DNA of 64,000 bases from Steinernema hermaphroditum (lineage: Eukaryota > Nematoda > Chromadorea > Rhabditida > Steinernematidae), in assembly GCA_030435675.1 (NCBI GenBank), contig CM059621.1, positions 5,580,001 to 5,644,000 on the forward strand, in the 5' to 3' direction. This document shows, in pieces, positions 21,737-33,830 of the stretch (positions are counted from its first letter, which is position 1; every line of letters begins with the position of its first letter). The position numbers and the translations under genes are program-made. The notes beneath the pieces were generated by a model. That model was not told the DNA's origin. It saw nothing but the letters and a program-made list of their open reading frames with translations, and ran no database searches.

Positions 21737-23126
21737 TGATCAGGAATACGAAGCTAATGTTATGTGATATACATGTTTTAAATGATACAAAATAGAGGTA
21801 GTTTCCAAAGCCACAAATTTAGCCAATTTACATCTTGTAGAAGTGATTGCATGCTATCATATGTGGACCAAAAAGGAGGTAGGAGGCAACCACAGGCGAA
21901 ATCAAAGACCAGATACGGTAAAAGCTCTAGTGAATGCTGAGTTAAAGACGGTTGGAGCTGTGAAATACCGGGCGAGGTTAAAGTGGCGGGACCCTAAAGA
22001 TAGATAGAGATGAGCACTTGAACCCGCGACCTTGTCAGAGAATAGACGGCAAAGAGCATTTCAAGATTGCAAGAAAAGCTTTTTTCTAACAGGCGATACT
22101 CGAAGGGATGAGTCGATTTAGAGAGCGTGCAAACATGTGCGAAAATTAGCACAAGCACGAGCGCAAAAATGGCTTCGTTGTTAGTCGTGATACATACACA
22201 TCAGGTAATTTCATGTTAGGCAAATGCAAATAGTATAGTAGATGTGCTTTCCCTATAAGTGTTATTTGTACGTTTAGAAAGCGAAACGAGCGAACGGAGG
22301 ACCTCGTATGCCTTGAAGTTGATCTCCACAATGACTGAACAAAAGGAGAGCCACCGTTCCCAGTTACGCGGGGTTAAAAGTCGAAAAATGTTTTTGGTTC
22401 GATTTTCGATCTCTTTGCATTATTCTGAGTGGATTCTGAGTGGTTATCTGATGTCGTCATTTGTGGATGAGCATAGACGGCAATAAGATAGAGCGAAGAG
22501 AGTTTTATATGAATAACAAACAGGAATCGCTAATCTGAAAGTGAAGGGTCATTGTGTAGGTCGACTTCGAAACGGTCGACCAATCGTGCCTTCTGTGAAC
22601 CCAAGAGTCACTTTGCCTCTACTCCCGTAAAGTAAAAGCTAGAGAAAAAATGGAGGGGACAACAAGAGGAGACAGACTTTGACGGATAAATATCTCAAAA
22701 ATGAGACTCCGAACAGTTTTGTCTGCAACTGAAGCTATCGTCGCTAATTGTCGCTTTCGACCTTTGTGTCTCTTGGAAACCCCGGATAGCACGATTTCGA
22801 TCACTGCTCAGACAGCGCGAAGCGCGTTTGCAGGATTAATTCTTAGTTTTCCTTGTTCGTTTACATCTGCGGGTTGGTCGTTGCTTTGCTGCTTTGGTAC
22901 TCGTCCATTACTGCCAGTGTACTATAAATATTAAAAGTATCCAAGAGCGCCTGAGCAGAGATGCCGACTTGGCTTCGGATTTCCCAAACCGAAATCCATC
23001 CCCAGGACATAAATAAGCAAACAGCCGAATAATGAATGACCAGAAGCTGCAATCACAATCAATCACATTGCCCGTCTTTAATTAGCTCAGATAAATTAAA
23101 ACGCATTTACAAAAAACAACAGAAAA
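21737..23126. other. Intergenic, nothing recognised
   Basis: Contains short open frames on both strands without motif support. Should include the 3' end of the zyg-9 homolog. Confidence 0.4.
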
Positions 23127-26100
23127 TCATTCGTCCTTCGTAAACGTGCGATTCAGTGGCCCGGGACTATCTTCACGGCGTTTTCTCAGTTCTTCAAGAC
23201 GAAGTCGGTACGACGCCATTTCCGAAGACTTCAGTTTCGGTTTTTGAGCAACGGCAGAAGAGGGGGTGGAAAACGCGCACGGTACAGTCGATGACCTCCT
23301 GAACGGTGTAGTCATGGGGTTTCTCAACGGAATGACGGAGGACTTACGATGGCGGAGCGCCACTGAGCGATCTTGCGCCCGGGAGTTGACTATTCACATC
23401 TGGGAAGAGAGACTTCACGTAAGCCCTCTTTCGCTGCTGCTCCCTTATCTTCTCAACAGCCCAAGGTCCAAGCACATCAATAACAAAATTCATGTCCTTA
23501 AGAGGACGTGGCTCTTGGCTGGAGAGGTGTTGTGTGAAGAGCGGAAAGAGCACATTGATAAGTTTTTCGTAATTATGGCCAGCAATCATCCTCGTGAATT
23601 CATCGGACAGTTGCGCGTTCTGGTCGATGTATAGGTATATGTCTTCAAAGCCCTAAGAGATCATTATCACTGGAAGTAACAACTTTGCAATCATACTCCA
23701 TCAAGAAGAGTGTCCGATATATCTGCCCACAGCTGATTTAATTTAGCGTCAGATCCCTGAACAGCTGGGTTTCGTTTCGTCACGGTGCCCGGAGCGGAAG
23801 CTGGAACTTGACCGGGAACTGCACCCATTTCGAAGCCACTGGACTTCTCGATTCCTCGCAAGCATCTGTTGATGTATGAAACAATGACCTTGTACTTCTC
23901 AGGTAGGTGGCCGATGTGAGCTCTGATTCTGTGCCGAGTTGCTACCACAACGCGTTGTATAACAACTTCAACAGCCTTTCTTGACGATTTAATGGCCGGA
24001 TTTGAGTCATCCGGAAATCGCTCCATAAATTCATGTACGCTTAGAATGACGTGATCCAAATCTAGTTCTGCACACTCCGGCTTCACCAAACGTTCCGTTT
24101 GCTTGTATAGACACTGAAATAAATGGTTTGTCACGAGAGATTTTGAATTTTGACAGACCTTATGCAAAAAGTCCATTAGTTTTCCCTCGCTATATTCGCT
24201 ATCTAAGAACATGCAAATTAGCTTCACTGCACCAACAATAAAGCTTGAGGGATCTGTGAATTCGCAGAGCTTCATAAGAACGACATTCAGCGAACGGATG
24301 ACCTAAATTAATTTGTAGTCAAGTTTTGCCATTTCGTATGCTAACCCATTTTCCATGTTCTAGCTGAGACACCCGTCTATCGCACAAGACTTGAAGCATC
24401 TCCTTCAGGAACATCGTAATCACATCGGAACTCATGCGCTGAATAATTTCTTCGTGTTTAACCAACTAAAATAGACGTTAAAAGTCCCAGCTATTCGGTA
24501 CACCGACTAACCGTAGTTGTGAAATTGCACAACAAGCGCAACACTTGTTCAGTTTCCATATGGAGGCTTCGATCATCGAGTCGTTGTGACCGAAGGAGTG
24601 AAAGCTGCGTAACAACGGCGTTTCCAATTTGGTCGATACGATCAGCGATGAGCTCGATGGGACAATCTTCAGTGAGGCTCTGCATCTGGGCGATCGCTTC
24701 AGACGCCAGCGAAATGGTCAACGAGCCCATATTGACGATAACGCGATCAATCTGCTCCAATGTGTCAATTGACGTTATAGAGGCAGTAGATCCGCTTCTT
24801 GGGACTCGAATAGAGTCATTTTGGCGAAGACGAACTTGCGGTTCCTGCAAACAGGCATTTGCATTGAAAGCATAAACTGAAAACTACATACGATTCTATC
24901 AAAGTTCATGGAAGAAGTGTCCTTGATGATACAAGCTCTGCTAACGGACGTCTCATCTTCATCGTCGGAATCCTTGAAAAGTGTTGGGTCCAAGCGAAAG
25001 CGTCCACCAGCATCAGAGACAACAGGTCTAAAGTAAACGAAATGCAAACTCTGCAGGGTAAGCTGACATGCTTACTTGGAAACATTTGCACGCGAGGCAC
25101 CTACTCCGCGAAGATGCCGAGAAAAGTTTAGTGTACCCTCATCGACATCCGCATCATTTTCTGGTTGTCTTTCGCGCTCGGGGGCAGGACTGGCAGTGCG
25201 GGATGCCGTGCCACTCCTGGGGACAACTGCAGATCGGCGACTGTTTTTGCTCACAATCTTGGCACCACCACCAGCAGAAACACCGCGGGATTCGTTCATT
25301 TTGCTAACTCCGCATCGCTTGATTCTCTCATCCAACATGGCTCTGTCCTTGTCGCTTATCTTCCCTATGGCTTGAAAAACTCGATCACCAAGATCTTTAT
25401 ATGCGGCTACAATTGCATTCAAGGCTCCATTGCGCACTGAACTGTCCCTGTCAGCAATACACGAAGCGATGACCTTCAGTGATCCCTAAAAGTTGTGTCA
25501 TAAAGCAAATGTTCAAAATTATGCTGTGCTACATACTTGACAGTTGGCTGCAACAGCCATACCAGCGACATCGATGAATCCTTCCAGGAAGCCCAAGCAT
25601 TCCGCTTTCTGTCTTGAGTTTTTTGTCTTTAAGGCATCAAGTACTAGGGGATACACTTTCGCAGGAGATGTTATTTCAGCGAGCAGCTGAACAATCTCTC
25701 TGACTGGCCCACGAACTGCATCTTTGGGTTCGCCGCTCTAAAAGAAGAAGGTTAGAAATATTTGAGATATGCGATTTACCTTCAGCAGGAGATACGGAAG
25801 GAATGCCGTTAACTCTTGATCAGTGAATGACTCTTGGTTCTCAAGTGTGGTAGATAAGACTACAATGGTAAAGTCCAGAGACCGAAGAAGCACAGCCGGA
25901 TTAGTATCGAAAAATCGCAGTGTCATCCACTTTAAGATTAAATCTGAGTTTCCCAGGATAGCAGCAGGCTCTTCTTTTATGAACTGCTGCATTTGTTCGA
26001 TGATTTTGAGGTGCATCTTGAAATCCTTGTGGAATAGCAGCTGCACAGTAGGTGGCTTGCAAATGTCGCCAAAAAGGCTCTTCAGCTGATCGATGTGTTC

Positions 26101-28216
26101 TGACGTAGGTGAATCAAAGTTCCACTTCAAAAGCTTGAGGCTTCTTTCATCACGCAGTCGTGATGCTTTTCCATTTGTGAGTGAGTTGAAGAGCATTTCC
26201 TTTGGAGGTGGAGGTGGTGGTTTCGCAACAGCAGCCTCTTCTTCAACCTTTTCAGCTTTTGCTTCAGCCTTTGCCTGAAATCAACCATGGGGGACTGAAG
26301 TGAAGTGCTAACAATACCTGTGCCGGTTTCTTCGCAGGCGCTTTAGCAGCTTCTTTTGGCTGGGCTTTAGGTGCCTCCTTCGCTGGAGGTTTAGGTACTT
26401 CTGCGACCGGGTTCGGACACTCCGCAAGTGCTTTGTCACGGAATTCCTGAATCTTGCCCATTTTCAGCTTATCTTCGGCAATGTCGCTAAGGAACATCAT
26501 TGCTGCCTTTTCGCCAAGAGCCTTCATGATAGCACCCAACGCGGCATACGACGCTTCACGAACATCTGGATCTGATTCACCCGTGTGCTTCACAAGCAAA
26601 GGGGCCACAGCCTTCACGACTTTCTTCGGAACAGTTGCCGCACTGAACGTCTTCAAGGTGCGAGAAAGGAACATGTCAGTCTGCAGCTTGATATTCGGAT
26701 TCGGCTTTCCCATAGCGGCCACAATGTCGTCGCAAATATTGTCCAGGGAGATCTATGATGCACTGCTTATAAAAGCGTAGCGAAGTTAGCTTGTCATACC
26801 GTACTGGATACTGCATCGATACACTCAATAAGAGGATCCCTCAAAACGGGCTTCTTTTCCTTGAATTTTTCGAGGATAGCTGGTACAACAACAGCCGCAT
26901 GAGGTTGAAACTTTTTCCGTAATCCATTGGCAAGTGCACATATGCACTTCGCTCCAGCTGCAGCGCAGTTAATGTTGGCATCCTTCTCGACAACCTAAAT
27001 GATTTCGTTTTTTACCATCAGAGAGAAAGCAAATGATACCCTGCGCAGCACCGCAACAATCTCCCCGTAATTCGCTTGAGGGCAAAATCTCGGATTGGCG
27101 GCAGCGATGTCGATGAAAGATTGTAGGGATTCCTTCCGTTCCTGCCATTTCTTGCTTTCTAACTGCTCATAGAAATTCGGTGGTAACTTGGCCAGGACAT
27201 CGACAGGATCATGCAGGTCCCAGGGATCTATTTCGGGCTCTTTGGTTTCAGATTGTGCGGCAGGCACTTCTTCCTGTTCATTGCTGGTCGATGCCTCTGG
27301 CTAAAGAAACAATAATGTAAACCAGTAAAGTATTCCATTAGGAACATACAGCTGAACTTTGAGCCGGAGCAGCTTCGGCAGCTTTAGCAGCTTCTTCAGC
27401 TGCTGCTTCGGCAGCGGCTTTGTCACGGAATTCCTGAATCTTGCCCATTTTCAATTTGTCTTCGGCAATGTCGCCAGGAAACATCATCGCTGCCTTTTCG
27501 CCAAGAGCCTTCATGACAGCGCCCAAAGCCGCATACGACGCTTCGCGAACATCTGGATCTGATTCACCCGTGTGCTTCACAAGCAATGGGGCCACAGCCT
27601 TCACGACTTTTTTCGGAACAGTTGCCGCACTGAACGTCTTCAGAGTCCGATAAAGGAACATATCCGTCTGGAGCTTGATATTCGGATTGGGTTTTCCCAT
27701 AGCGGCCACAATGTCATCGCATATAATATCAAGGGAAATCTAAAAAAAGAGTCCATGAAAACGCTCCGGAGGAGGCCATACTGTATTGGACACTGCATCA
27801 ATACACTCAATAAGAGGGTCCCTCAATACGGGCTTCTTCTCTTTGAATTTCTCGAAGATAGCCGGTACGACGACAGCTGCGTGAGGTTGAAACTTCTTCC
27901 GCAATCCGTTGGCAAGTGCACATATGCACTTCGCTCCGGCTGCGGCGCAGTTAATGTTGGCATCCTTCTCGACAACCTGAATGGTTTGGTTTATATACTC
28001 GATTATAAAGCAAGCAAATCATACCCTGCGCAGCACCGCAACAATTTCGCCATAATTTGCCTTTGGACAGAATCGCGGATTAGCGGCGGCAATGTCGATG
28101 AAGGACTGGAGGGATTCCTTTCGTTCTTGCCACTTCTTGCTTTCCAGCTGCTCGTAAAAATTAGGCGGTAACTTCGCCAAGACGTCGACGGAATCGTGCA
28201 GATCCCAGGGATCCAT
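23127..28216 (-). CDS. zyg-9: ZYG-9 / XMAP215 / ch-TOG microtubule polymerase
   Basis: Sixteen minus-strand exons: 28025-28216, 27782-27976, 27350-27739, 27040-27300, 26800-26994, 26318-26752, 25780-26274, 25537-25737, 25076-25485, 24892-25027, 24512-24844, 24346-24465, 24159-24302, 23697-24113, 23348-23652, 23127-23298; 1466 aa, close to the roughly 1400 aa of the C. elegans protein. Three N-terminal TOG arrays: residues 1-230 (WDLHDSVDVLAKLPPNFYEQL, then HTGESDPDVREASYAALGA), 285-520 (an almost identical second copy) and about 590-860 (divergent). Ala/Pro/Lys-rich linkers separate them. The C-terminal half is helical, with VLRSLNVVLMKLCEF-type repeats (read here as VIRSLNVVLMKL). Exons 1-3 and 4-6 correspond one to one in size at the core. 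The family adds tubulin to plus ends and supports spindles and centrosomes. The 45-bp intron between 24113 and 24159 is a multiple of three and may be retained. Confidence 0.9.
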
Positions 28217-28914
28217 GTCTGAAGAGAATTGAATCAGCGATTCAAACAAAAGAAGTTCGGCGAAGTTATTTCCACATCACACGAACAGAACATCGATCGA
28301 CGAGAGGATAACGTTTGTGCACGACTGTTTGAACAATACTGGACAACGAGTCGGTGCAAATTTCAAACTCGCGCCAAAAATCACACACAAAACGCAAAGA
28401 AACCAGAGCAGTGCTCGACATCACTGAATCAAACTGTGATTATTTAGTGCCCGAAGGCGAATAGAAGGCATCGCCCAAATGGTGACAACGCGAAAACACT
28501 TCGAAGAAGGCCACAGCGTCTTTTTTCGTGCCGCGGCAGCGCCTCGCTGCGTGCGAAAGGCGCGCGCGGGAGAATCGCACCCCGCAAAGTCCTGGCAGGA
28601 CGGCGCAATGATGAAGAAACCAGCCGTGTCGATCGACGAACGACCGTAGACCATTTTTAGACAATCGTTACGAGACGAAAACCTTTCGTTCAACGTGCTC
28701 CACGCGTTCGTCGAAATTCCCTTCGAGGAGCGAGAATGAGGCGGATTTCGGTTAGGATTAGGATTGATTCATCGAACACGACTGCCTTGTGCTTCTTCAT
28801 TATCTGTAGATCAAAGCGATTGGACTCAAATACATAAAACATCGCACAATGGTCTCCGAATCAGGGATGTGTGGAAATAAAGTTTGCGCAAATGGAATTC
28901 CGCACATTCCTGGT

Positions 28915-28961
28915 CCGAATCATCCCCTATATATAAATGGAGAACCGACGGGTCCGTTGGT

Positions 28962-28993
<32 letters not shown>

Positions 28994-29105
28994 TTTTCCG
29001 TGAGCACGGGGAAAACACCCACACAAAATAAGGACCCCGAGGGGAACCGAACCCGGCACCGCCCGCTTACAAACGTAGAACGTTCACAATGAGCCACACA
29101 AACAG
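28915..29105 (-). repeat. SINE-like element, inverted copy
   Basis: Reverse complement of the element at 14668-14868, with a longer TG/CA tract (about 24 bases) and the same GGACCCCGAGGGGAACCGAA segment. End-to-end similarity of two copies 14 kb apart defines the element. Confidence 0.65.
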
Positions 29106-29249
29106 TTGAGATGGAAGCACTATACTTCCACCATATCCCTGGGGACGCAAGGCTTTGCGTTTCTTTACAGTTTTTGTGCCGTTTTTAGCGTATTTTTTAG
29201 CTTTGCAGTTTTTTGGACAACTTCAGCCATTTGCATGAGCACCAATCTT

Positions 29250-29324
29250 GCCGCCCGCAGGGCTATGGTGTCTTGCCGCCCGCAGGGCTATGGTGCCTTG
29301 CCGCCCGCAGGGCTACAGTTTTAG
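29250..29324 (+). repeat. 25-bp unit repeated three times
   Basis: Three consecutive units beginning CTTGCCGCCCGCAGGGCTA; the first two are nearly exact. Confidence 0.75.
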
Positions 29325-29420
29325 GCCCCAACTTCAGCCCTATCCATGAGCACCTAATTGGCTTTTAGTACCTGGAGGGCGCGAATTCGCGCGCAGCCGG
29401 GTTTATATGGATTACAGAAG

Positions 29421-29475
29421 AACACTGCATGTGAGCGTCGCTGTCAGTGCCTGACGTTGTGGACTAGTGGACTCC
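29421..29475 (+). pseudogene. Relic of the micro-gene exon at 21528-21736
   Basis: GAACACTGCATGTGAGC and the following TCGCTG segment match 21648-21675 almost exactly, then similarity decays. No frame remains. Confidence 0.4.
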
Positions 29476-30065
29476 CCAGCGTTTTCAATGCAGGCTAACC
29501 TTCCGGCTACCCGAACCGATGCGTCTTTTTAGGTTTTTCTCTGTCTAGTGTTGTTTGCACTTTTAAGCTTCACCATGCTCGACTGTGGAACCCTAAGGCT
29601 ACGGGTGGTTCGCGCGTATGGTATGAGCGTAGTTGCATTGTATTTCTACAACCCAATAGAATTCCGACTCCTGCTGGTGAAGCCTGCTCTACATGCTCAC
29701 TTAAATCGAAGACTTACTGCTTGTACATTCCGCTTCGTTGCAACGGCTTGTCATGCCTATTCGTAGACGTATTTGAGTCTTCGAAATGCCGAAAACACAT
29801 CCAATTTCCAGCGTGTTTATCTATATAAGTCCAAATGTTTAAAGTTCATAACAACTGCATGTTTGATGATGAATCGACGTCCCACTTACGTACATCCCAA
29901 AGGTGACACATCACGTACTGGGAAGAAGATCGTTCAAAAATAAACATTTTGACTTCTTTTCCAAACTTCCATGTCGCAATTCGCCGAAAAAAAGTTGTTT
30001 TCACCTTCAATATTAAAGAGTGCTTTTAGCCATGGTCTCCTTCAGAACTGCAGATAGTGTTCGCG

Positions 30066-30309
30066 ATGATGACGTTCCTTTCTCATGGTAGGTGTCAGGT
30101 TATGTAAGATTTTTCACATGTGAACTTCAGAACAAATCGCTCAACTCGTCCTCGCCGTCATCTCTTTCTTAGTCGCGATATTTTCCTTGCTTGTTATTGT
30201 CCTCATTGCCAACCTAATCGTAACAATTACTCGCACGATTGTCAAACGGAACCGTGCTTCTGCTGCTTTTAGTATGCCTTTGACACAAGTTGTGGTGACT
30301 CGGAAATAA
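30066..30309 (+). CDS. Single-pass membrane micro-protein (66 aa)
   Basis: Exons 30066-30087 and 30131-30309 with a 43-bp phase-1 intron (GTAGGT...TTCAG). The alternative ATG at 30032 is out of frame with the second exon. Product: short MMTFLSHEQ start, one long hydrophobic segment (residues about 10-40), then a basic stretch (KRNR) and a polar tail ending VVVTRK. The stop codon overlaps AATAAA. Two-exon plan shared with 21446-21736. Basic residues after the helix suggest the C-terminus is cytosolic. Family unknown. Confidence 0.5.
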
Positions 30310-30781
30310 AGCAATATCTCTTAAGCGCTTTATTTGCGTCTTCAAGTCACGCACTCGTCATTGCTGCGAGGGAAGGGAAGACGTCTGCTCATCATAGAAC
30401 TGAAGTCGTTATATCGAAAAGAACAAAAAACAATCAGCGACATCCAGAGGTGAACTCGACTCGTGGAGTTGCCAACCAGGTCACGGATATATTCGGCGAC
30501 AGCTCTGGTCACTTACATGATATTGTACAAAAAGTATTTTCTAATTTCATTACTAATTGAGATGTTTAAATGAGTTTTTTGAAAAGTTTTTTTTTTTTCG
30601 GAATAAGAGAAGTTGCCAATAAACGTAGTCATATCCGCTAATCCTTTGTTTTTCCTTTTTTTTGACGAAAACGATGTGGGATGCAATTAATAACGACAAC
30701 TGTCGCGGATTAACGGTCATAATTACTTCCGTCGTACCCATATAAAAACCCATCACTCTGCCCCCACACTAGCGATCCAAA
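30310..30781. other. Intergenic, promoter of the following secreted peptide
   Basis: A TATA-like CCATATAAAAACCC lies about 40 bp before the ATG at 30782. Nothing else recognised. Confidence 0.45.
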
Positions 30782-30985
30782 ATGCGTCTCTTCGCCGTTC
30801 TCCTCCTCGTCTTCCTCATCGTCGCCGGCGTGTTCGGCCAGGAAGCCGCGAAGCCCGATGAAGGAAAACACGAAGGAAAGAAAGGCGTCGGCACTGAGCA
30901 TCACCACAAAAAAGGCGAAGGACACCAAGGAGGTTACAAAGGCGGCCAAGAACACCACCATCATAAAACCACTCCGCAAGCCTAA
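30782..30985 (+). CDS. His/Gly/Lys-rich secreted peptide (67 aa)
   Basis: Single exon. Clear signal peptide (MRLFAVLLLVFLIVAGVFG) with cleavage likely before QEAAKP. The mature peptide is about 47 residues, rich in His, Gly and Lys with clusters EHHHKK and EHHHHK. Such clusters often bind zinc or copper and occur in small antimicrobial peptides; this is inference. TATA-like box just upstream. No family recognised with confidence. Confidence 0.65.
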   Translation: MRLFAVLLLVFLIVAGVFGQEAAKPDEGKHEGKKGVGTEHHHKKGEGHQGGYKGGQEHHHHKTTPQA

Positions 30986-32093
30986 ATGAACGGAAACTGC
31001 TACCGCTGAGCCATCTGTGCTAACTGATTACGATTACGATTTATTTGTGGAATCTTCAATATTACATCGAGCCACACCCCATATGAATCCATCGTTGTCT
31101 TTCCTCTTCTCTTGCCCTTTGCCGCCATCGTTGCGTACCTAACTTCTTCGAGATCGGATTGTCCGTTCACTCCCTCAGAAATGTAACGACTTGTCGCTTC
31201 TCTAATCGATCGACAGTCGTTTCTCTAGCGCGGCATCGACTTTGTATGCTTAAAAGACGGCACGTTTGCGAAGCAAGGCTGCCGTCTATGTTTATGTTAA
31301 AGCGTGTATACAACATCGCCGTTATTTATAATAAATCAGTTAGCACACAAGCCTGGTTGGTCCGTGTTTCTGAAGGCTGAAGTGAACGGACAGTCCGATC
31401 GATCCATCGACACAAATGAAACTCGAAAAGCGCACTTATAATCACCGAAACCAGGTTAATCATCCATCAAATTCTAAGTGTTGGCTTGAGCTATGAAAAT
31501 GGCCGATGTTGTGAACATCCTTAAATCTTGCAATATTTACTATTTACTACATATTACCTCTTGAAGATGAAGGTCTATTCTTTCTTGATGGCCATTTTTT
31601 GACACCTCGAGATGGCGGATGATGTACGGTCAGCATATAGTATTAATTGTGCGATGGACGGCAGAGAGAATGAAATTAAAAGGTCGAAAATAAGACCAAA
31701 AACAGTTTTCGCTTTCGTATTCTACGAAGGACGGATGTCTTCACTGTTTCCCTGAACTATTAGCAGCTGTCGCTTAAACCGAACTAAGAAGTAACACCTG
31801 TTTTGTGTTTTGTGTAAACATGTGGCATAAAGTGTGATCTTCAATAGTGTTGTGGTAAGAGTTCTTGTAACTACATGGTCTCTGTATGCAGGTCCTCTCA
31901 TTCATTCATGGTTCATTTTTACTAATCCGCATATTGTTGAAATTACGCTTTACTCGGTTCTCAGAACAGCATCTCGCACTTTTTTTAACCACGATCTTTA
32001 CTGCGCCGCTCAGTCATCAAACAAGACAAGTAGCTGTAGTATATATGTTTTTGTTCTCAACACTTCCGCCATATTGTCCGTTTTCACACAGAT
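30986..32093. other. Intergenic, nothing recognised
   Basis: AT-rich, no supported frame. A TTTCACACAG acceptor two bases before the next ATG fits trans-splicing of the receptor gene. Confidence 0.4.
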
Positions 32094-33272
32094 ATGTGGT
32101 ACGTAGCGGCCGCTATTGAGCACGCTTTTGGAATTTCTCTATGGATTACTACATTGGCATACCTTGTCCTGATCGTTCAGCGAAATTCAATCCGAACACT
32201 TTATAAGAACTCGCCTCCTCTATTGCTTGTCTTCGTTTCCATCTTCATTTCCGCTATGGTCTACTTATGTGCTTTGCCACTGTGGATGCTGATCTCCAGC
32301 CAGCTTCTTTCGTCCCTGAATCGTCAAACACGACTGGTGCTTGTGGTCAGTTTATTTTCGCAGTTCGTCCGCTTTTACTACGATATAGCGACATTGACGC
32401 TTTTTATAAGAAGAATTCTTATACTGCTATTCCCGTTGAAACCTATGAGGACTGTCACTAAATACCAAATTTACATCGTGATAGCCATTAACTTCCTGTT
32501 ATTAATTGCGGTTGCTCTCATGTATGGGCCTATTGTTCTCAACGATACAACACCAATACCTCCAGGTGAGAAAACGAATAGCACTCGCTCTATCGAAATA
32601 CACAATGGAGACTTTGGTGGGAGCTCATGATGGTTGATGTTGTCACTGACAGAGGTTAGCCAGATCGAAGCCAAACATCGAAACAGAAAATGGCGTGAAA
32701 GAACCGATTACTCGACATTTACACGGCCTTCGTTCTACCAAACTTCGAACTATACCCGACAACACACTTAATTGTGAGAATCTTTAGGTTGTTTTTCACC
32801 GTCCTGCATGGCCCAACTGAGGGACTCACGAACCGAATTCACTGTTTACCTACGACTAGCTTTGACCGCCATTATCCTTGCCGTGGGAACTGTTTTTCTC
32901 GTCGTTCTGCGCAAGAAGCACTTTATGCAAAAGACAACATTTGACGCAAAGGTTTGTACCATCACCATGAAGGCAATATCGTAAATTATAGGTCAATCAA
33001 ATCGCTCGATATGTCTTTTACCTTCGTGTAGTTCTCGAACTCCTTCCTGTAGTTGTCGACATGGTCCTTGCCAACACTGTAGTATAAACCTTCATCACCG
33101 TGAAATAAAAAGTATATTGCAGGTTCAAATCGCCCTAGCATCATATGTTGGACCGTACGGTATCCTTGGTTACACGATTGAATGCAGCATTGGGACCTTG
33201 TTCTACTGCCGGATCATGTCAAAAAAGGCTCTGCTTCCACAAACCGTAAATACCCGGAGTGTGCGATCCTAG
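32094..33272 (+). CDS. Srbc-like 7TM chemoreceptor
   Basis: Exons 32094-32565, 32788-32951, 32992-33078, 33123-33272; 290 aa, all phases consistent. Seven hydrophobic segments. Conserved parts shared with the truncated paralog at 597-1624: TLYKNSP, LCALPLWMLISS, a TLFIRRILILLFPLKPMRTVTK-like second loop, CFSPSCM at the exon 2 start, and FYLRVVLELLPVVVD plus VGPYGILGYTIEC at the C-terminus. The last two resemble the Srbc family signature (family memory, not searched). The start follows a spliced-leader type acceptor. The last 41 bp of the gene are imperfectly duplicated after a mariner end fragment. Confidence 0.7.
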
Positions 33273-33288
33273 TGAGTTGATTATATTG

Positions 33289-33360
33289 GGTTGATGCATA
33301 AATTAGTGCGGTGTTTTGTTTATTTTTTTTTACAAAAACGATAACAAGGAGCTAATCAAC
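33289..33360 (+). mobile_element. Solo mariner end fragment
   Basis: After TA comes TTGGGTTGATGCATAAATTA then GTGCGGTGTTTT, closely matching the terminal inverted repeat type of Hsmar1/cecropia mariners (TTAGGTTGGTGCAAAAGTAA as I recall it). The opposite end is absent. Flanked by two copies of a 41-bp segment from the receptor gene 3' end (33245-33285 and 33372-33412). Confidence 0.55.
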
Positions 33361-33559
33361 AATTTCTGTATGCGTAAATACCCGGAGCGGGCCATCCTAG
33401 TGGGTATTATAAATTTCTTTTGAGGACGTCATACTTGACTTATAAGATATCTAACGACATCCTTGTTTCTCTTTACTCAAAAGTGCTGTTGCTCACAAAG
33501 ACAAAGGTGTTTTCCTGAGAGTGTACCTAAGATCTCGCTACTCTGGCGCTAATCGCGGG

Positions 33560-33830
33560 CGTCGAAGCAGCAAGAGGCTAAATCCAATGATGTTGAGATG
33601 ATGGAGCACGACCAACAGCTCAGAGTTGCAAGTTGCAGTAAACTTCGGCTGAAGTGGTTGGGCGGCAGTGACGATCTTCGATAAGGTGGAACCACTGCTC
33701 TCTGGAGTTCCAGGCCTTCTGGGAGCCGGGGCGATCATTATGTCCACAACGACAATCACTTTCTGAAGTCATTTCTGAGCGAGTGGACGACTCAATCGCT
33801 CGCCACCGAAATAAAAAGGCTCGTACATAG
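33560..33830 (-). repeat. Copy of dispersed repeat (family of 16407-17024)
   Basis: Shares GTTCCAGGCCTTCTGGGAGC, CGGGGCGATCA and GAGCGAGTGGACGAC with the reverse complement of the full-length copy. Confidence 0.55.

Larger units (their letters stand above)
28217..30065. other. Intergenic; zyg-9 upstream region and repeats
   Basis: The first 500 bp are the likely zyg-9 promoter. Further right lie an inverted SINE-like copy, a 25-bp triplicate, a GCGCGAATTCGCGC palindrome (29379-29392) and a relic of a micro-gene. No gene recognised. Confidence 0.45.

Noticed and set aside
22861..23052. 63-codon minus-strand frame with hydrophobic start
   Set aside because: Could be a small gene but there is no acceptor, no paralog and no conserved feature.
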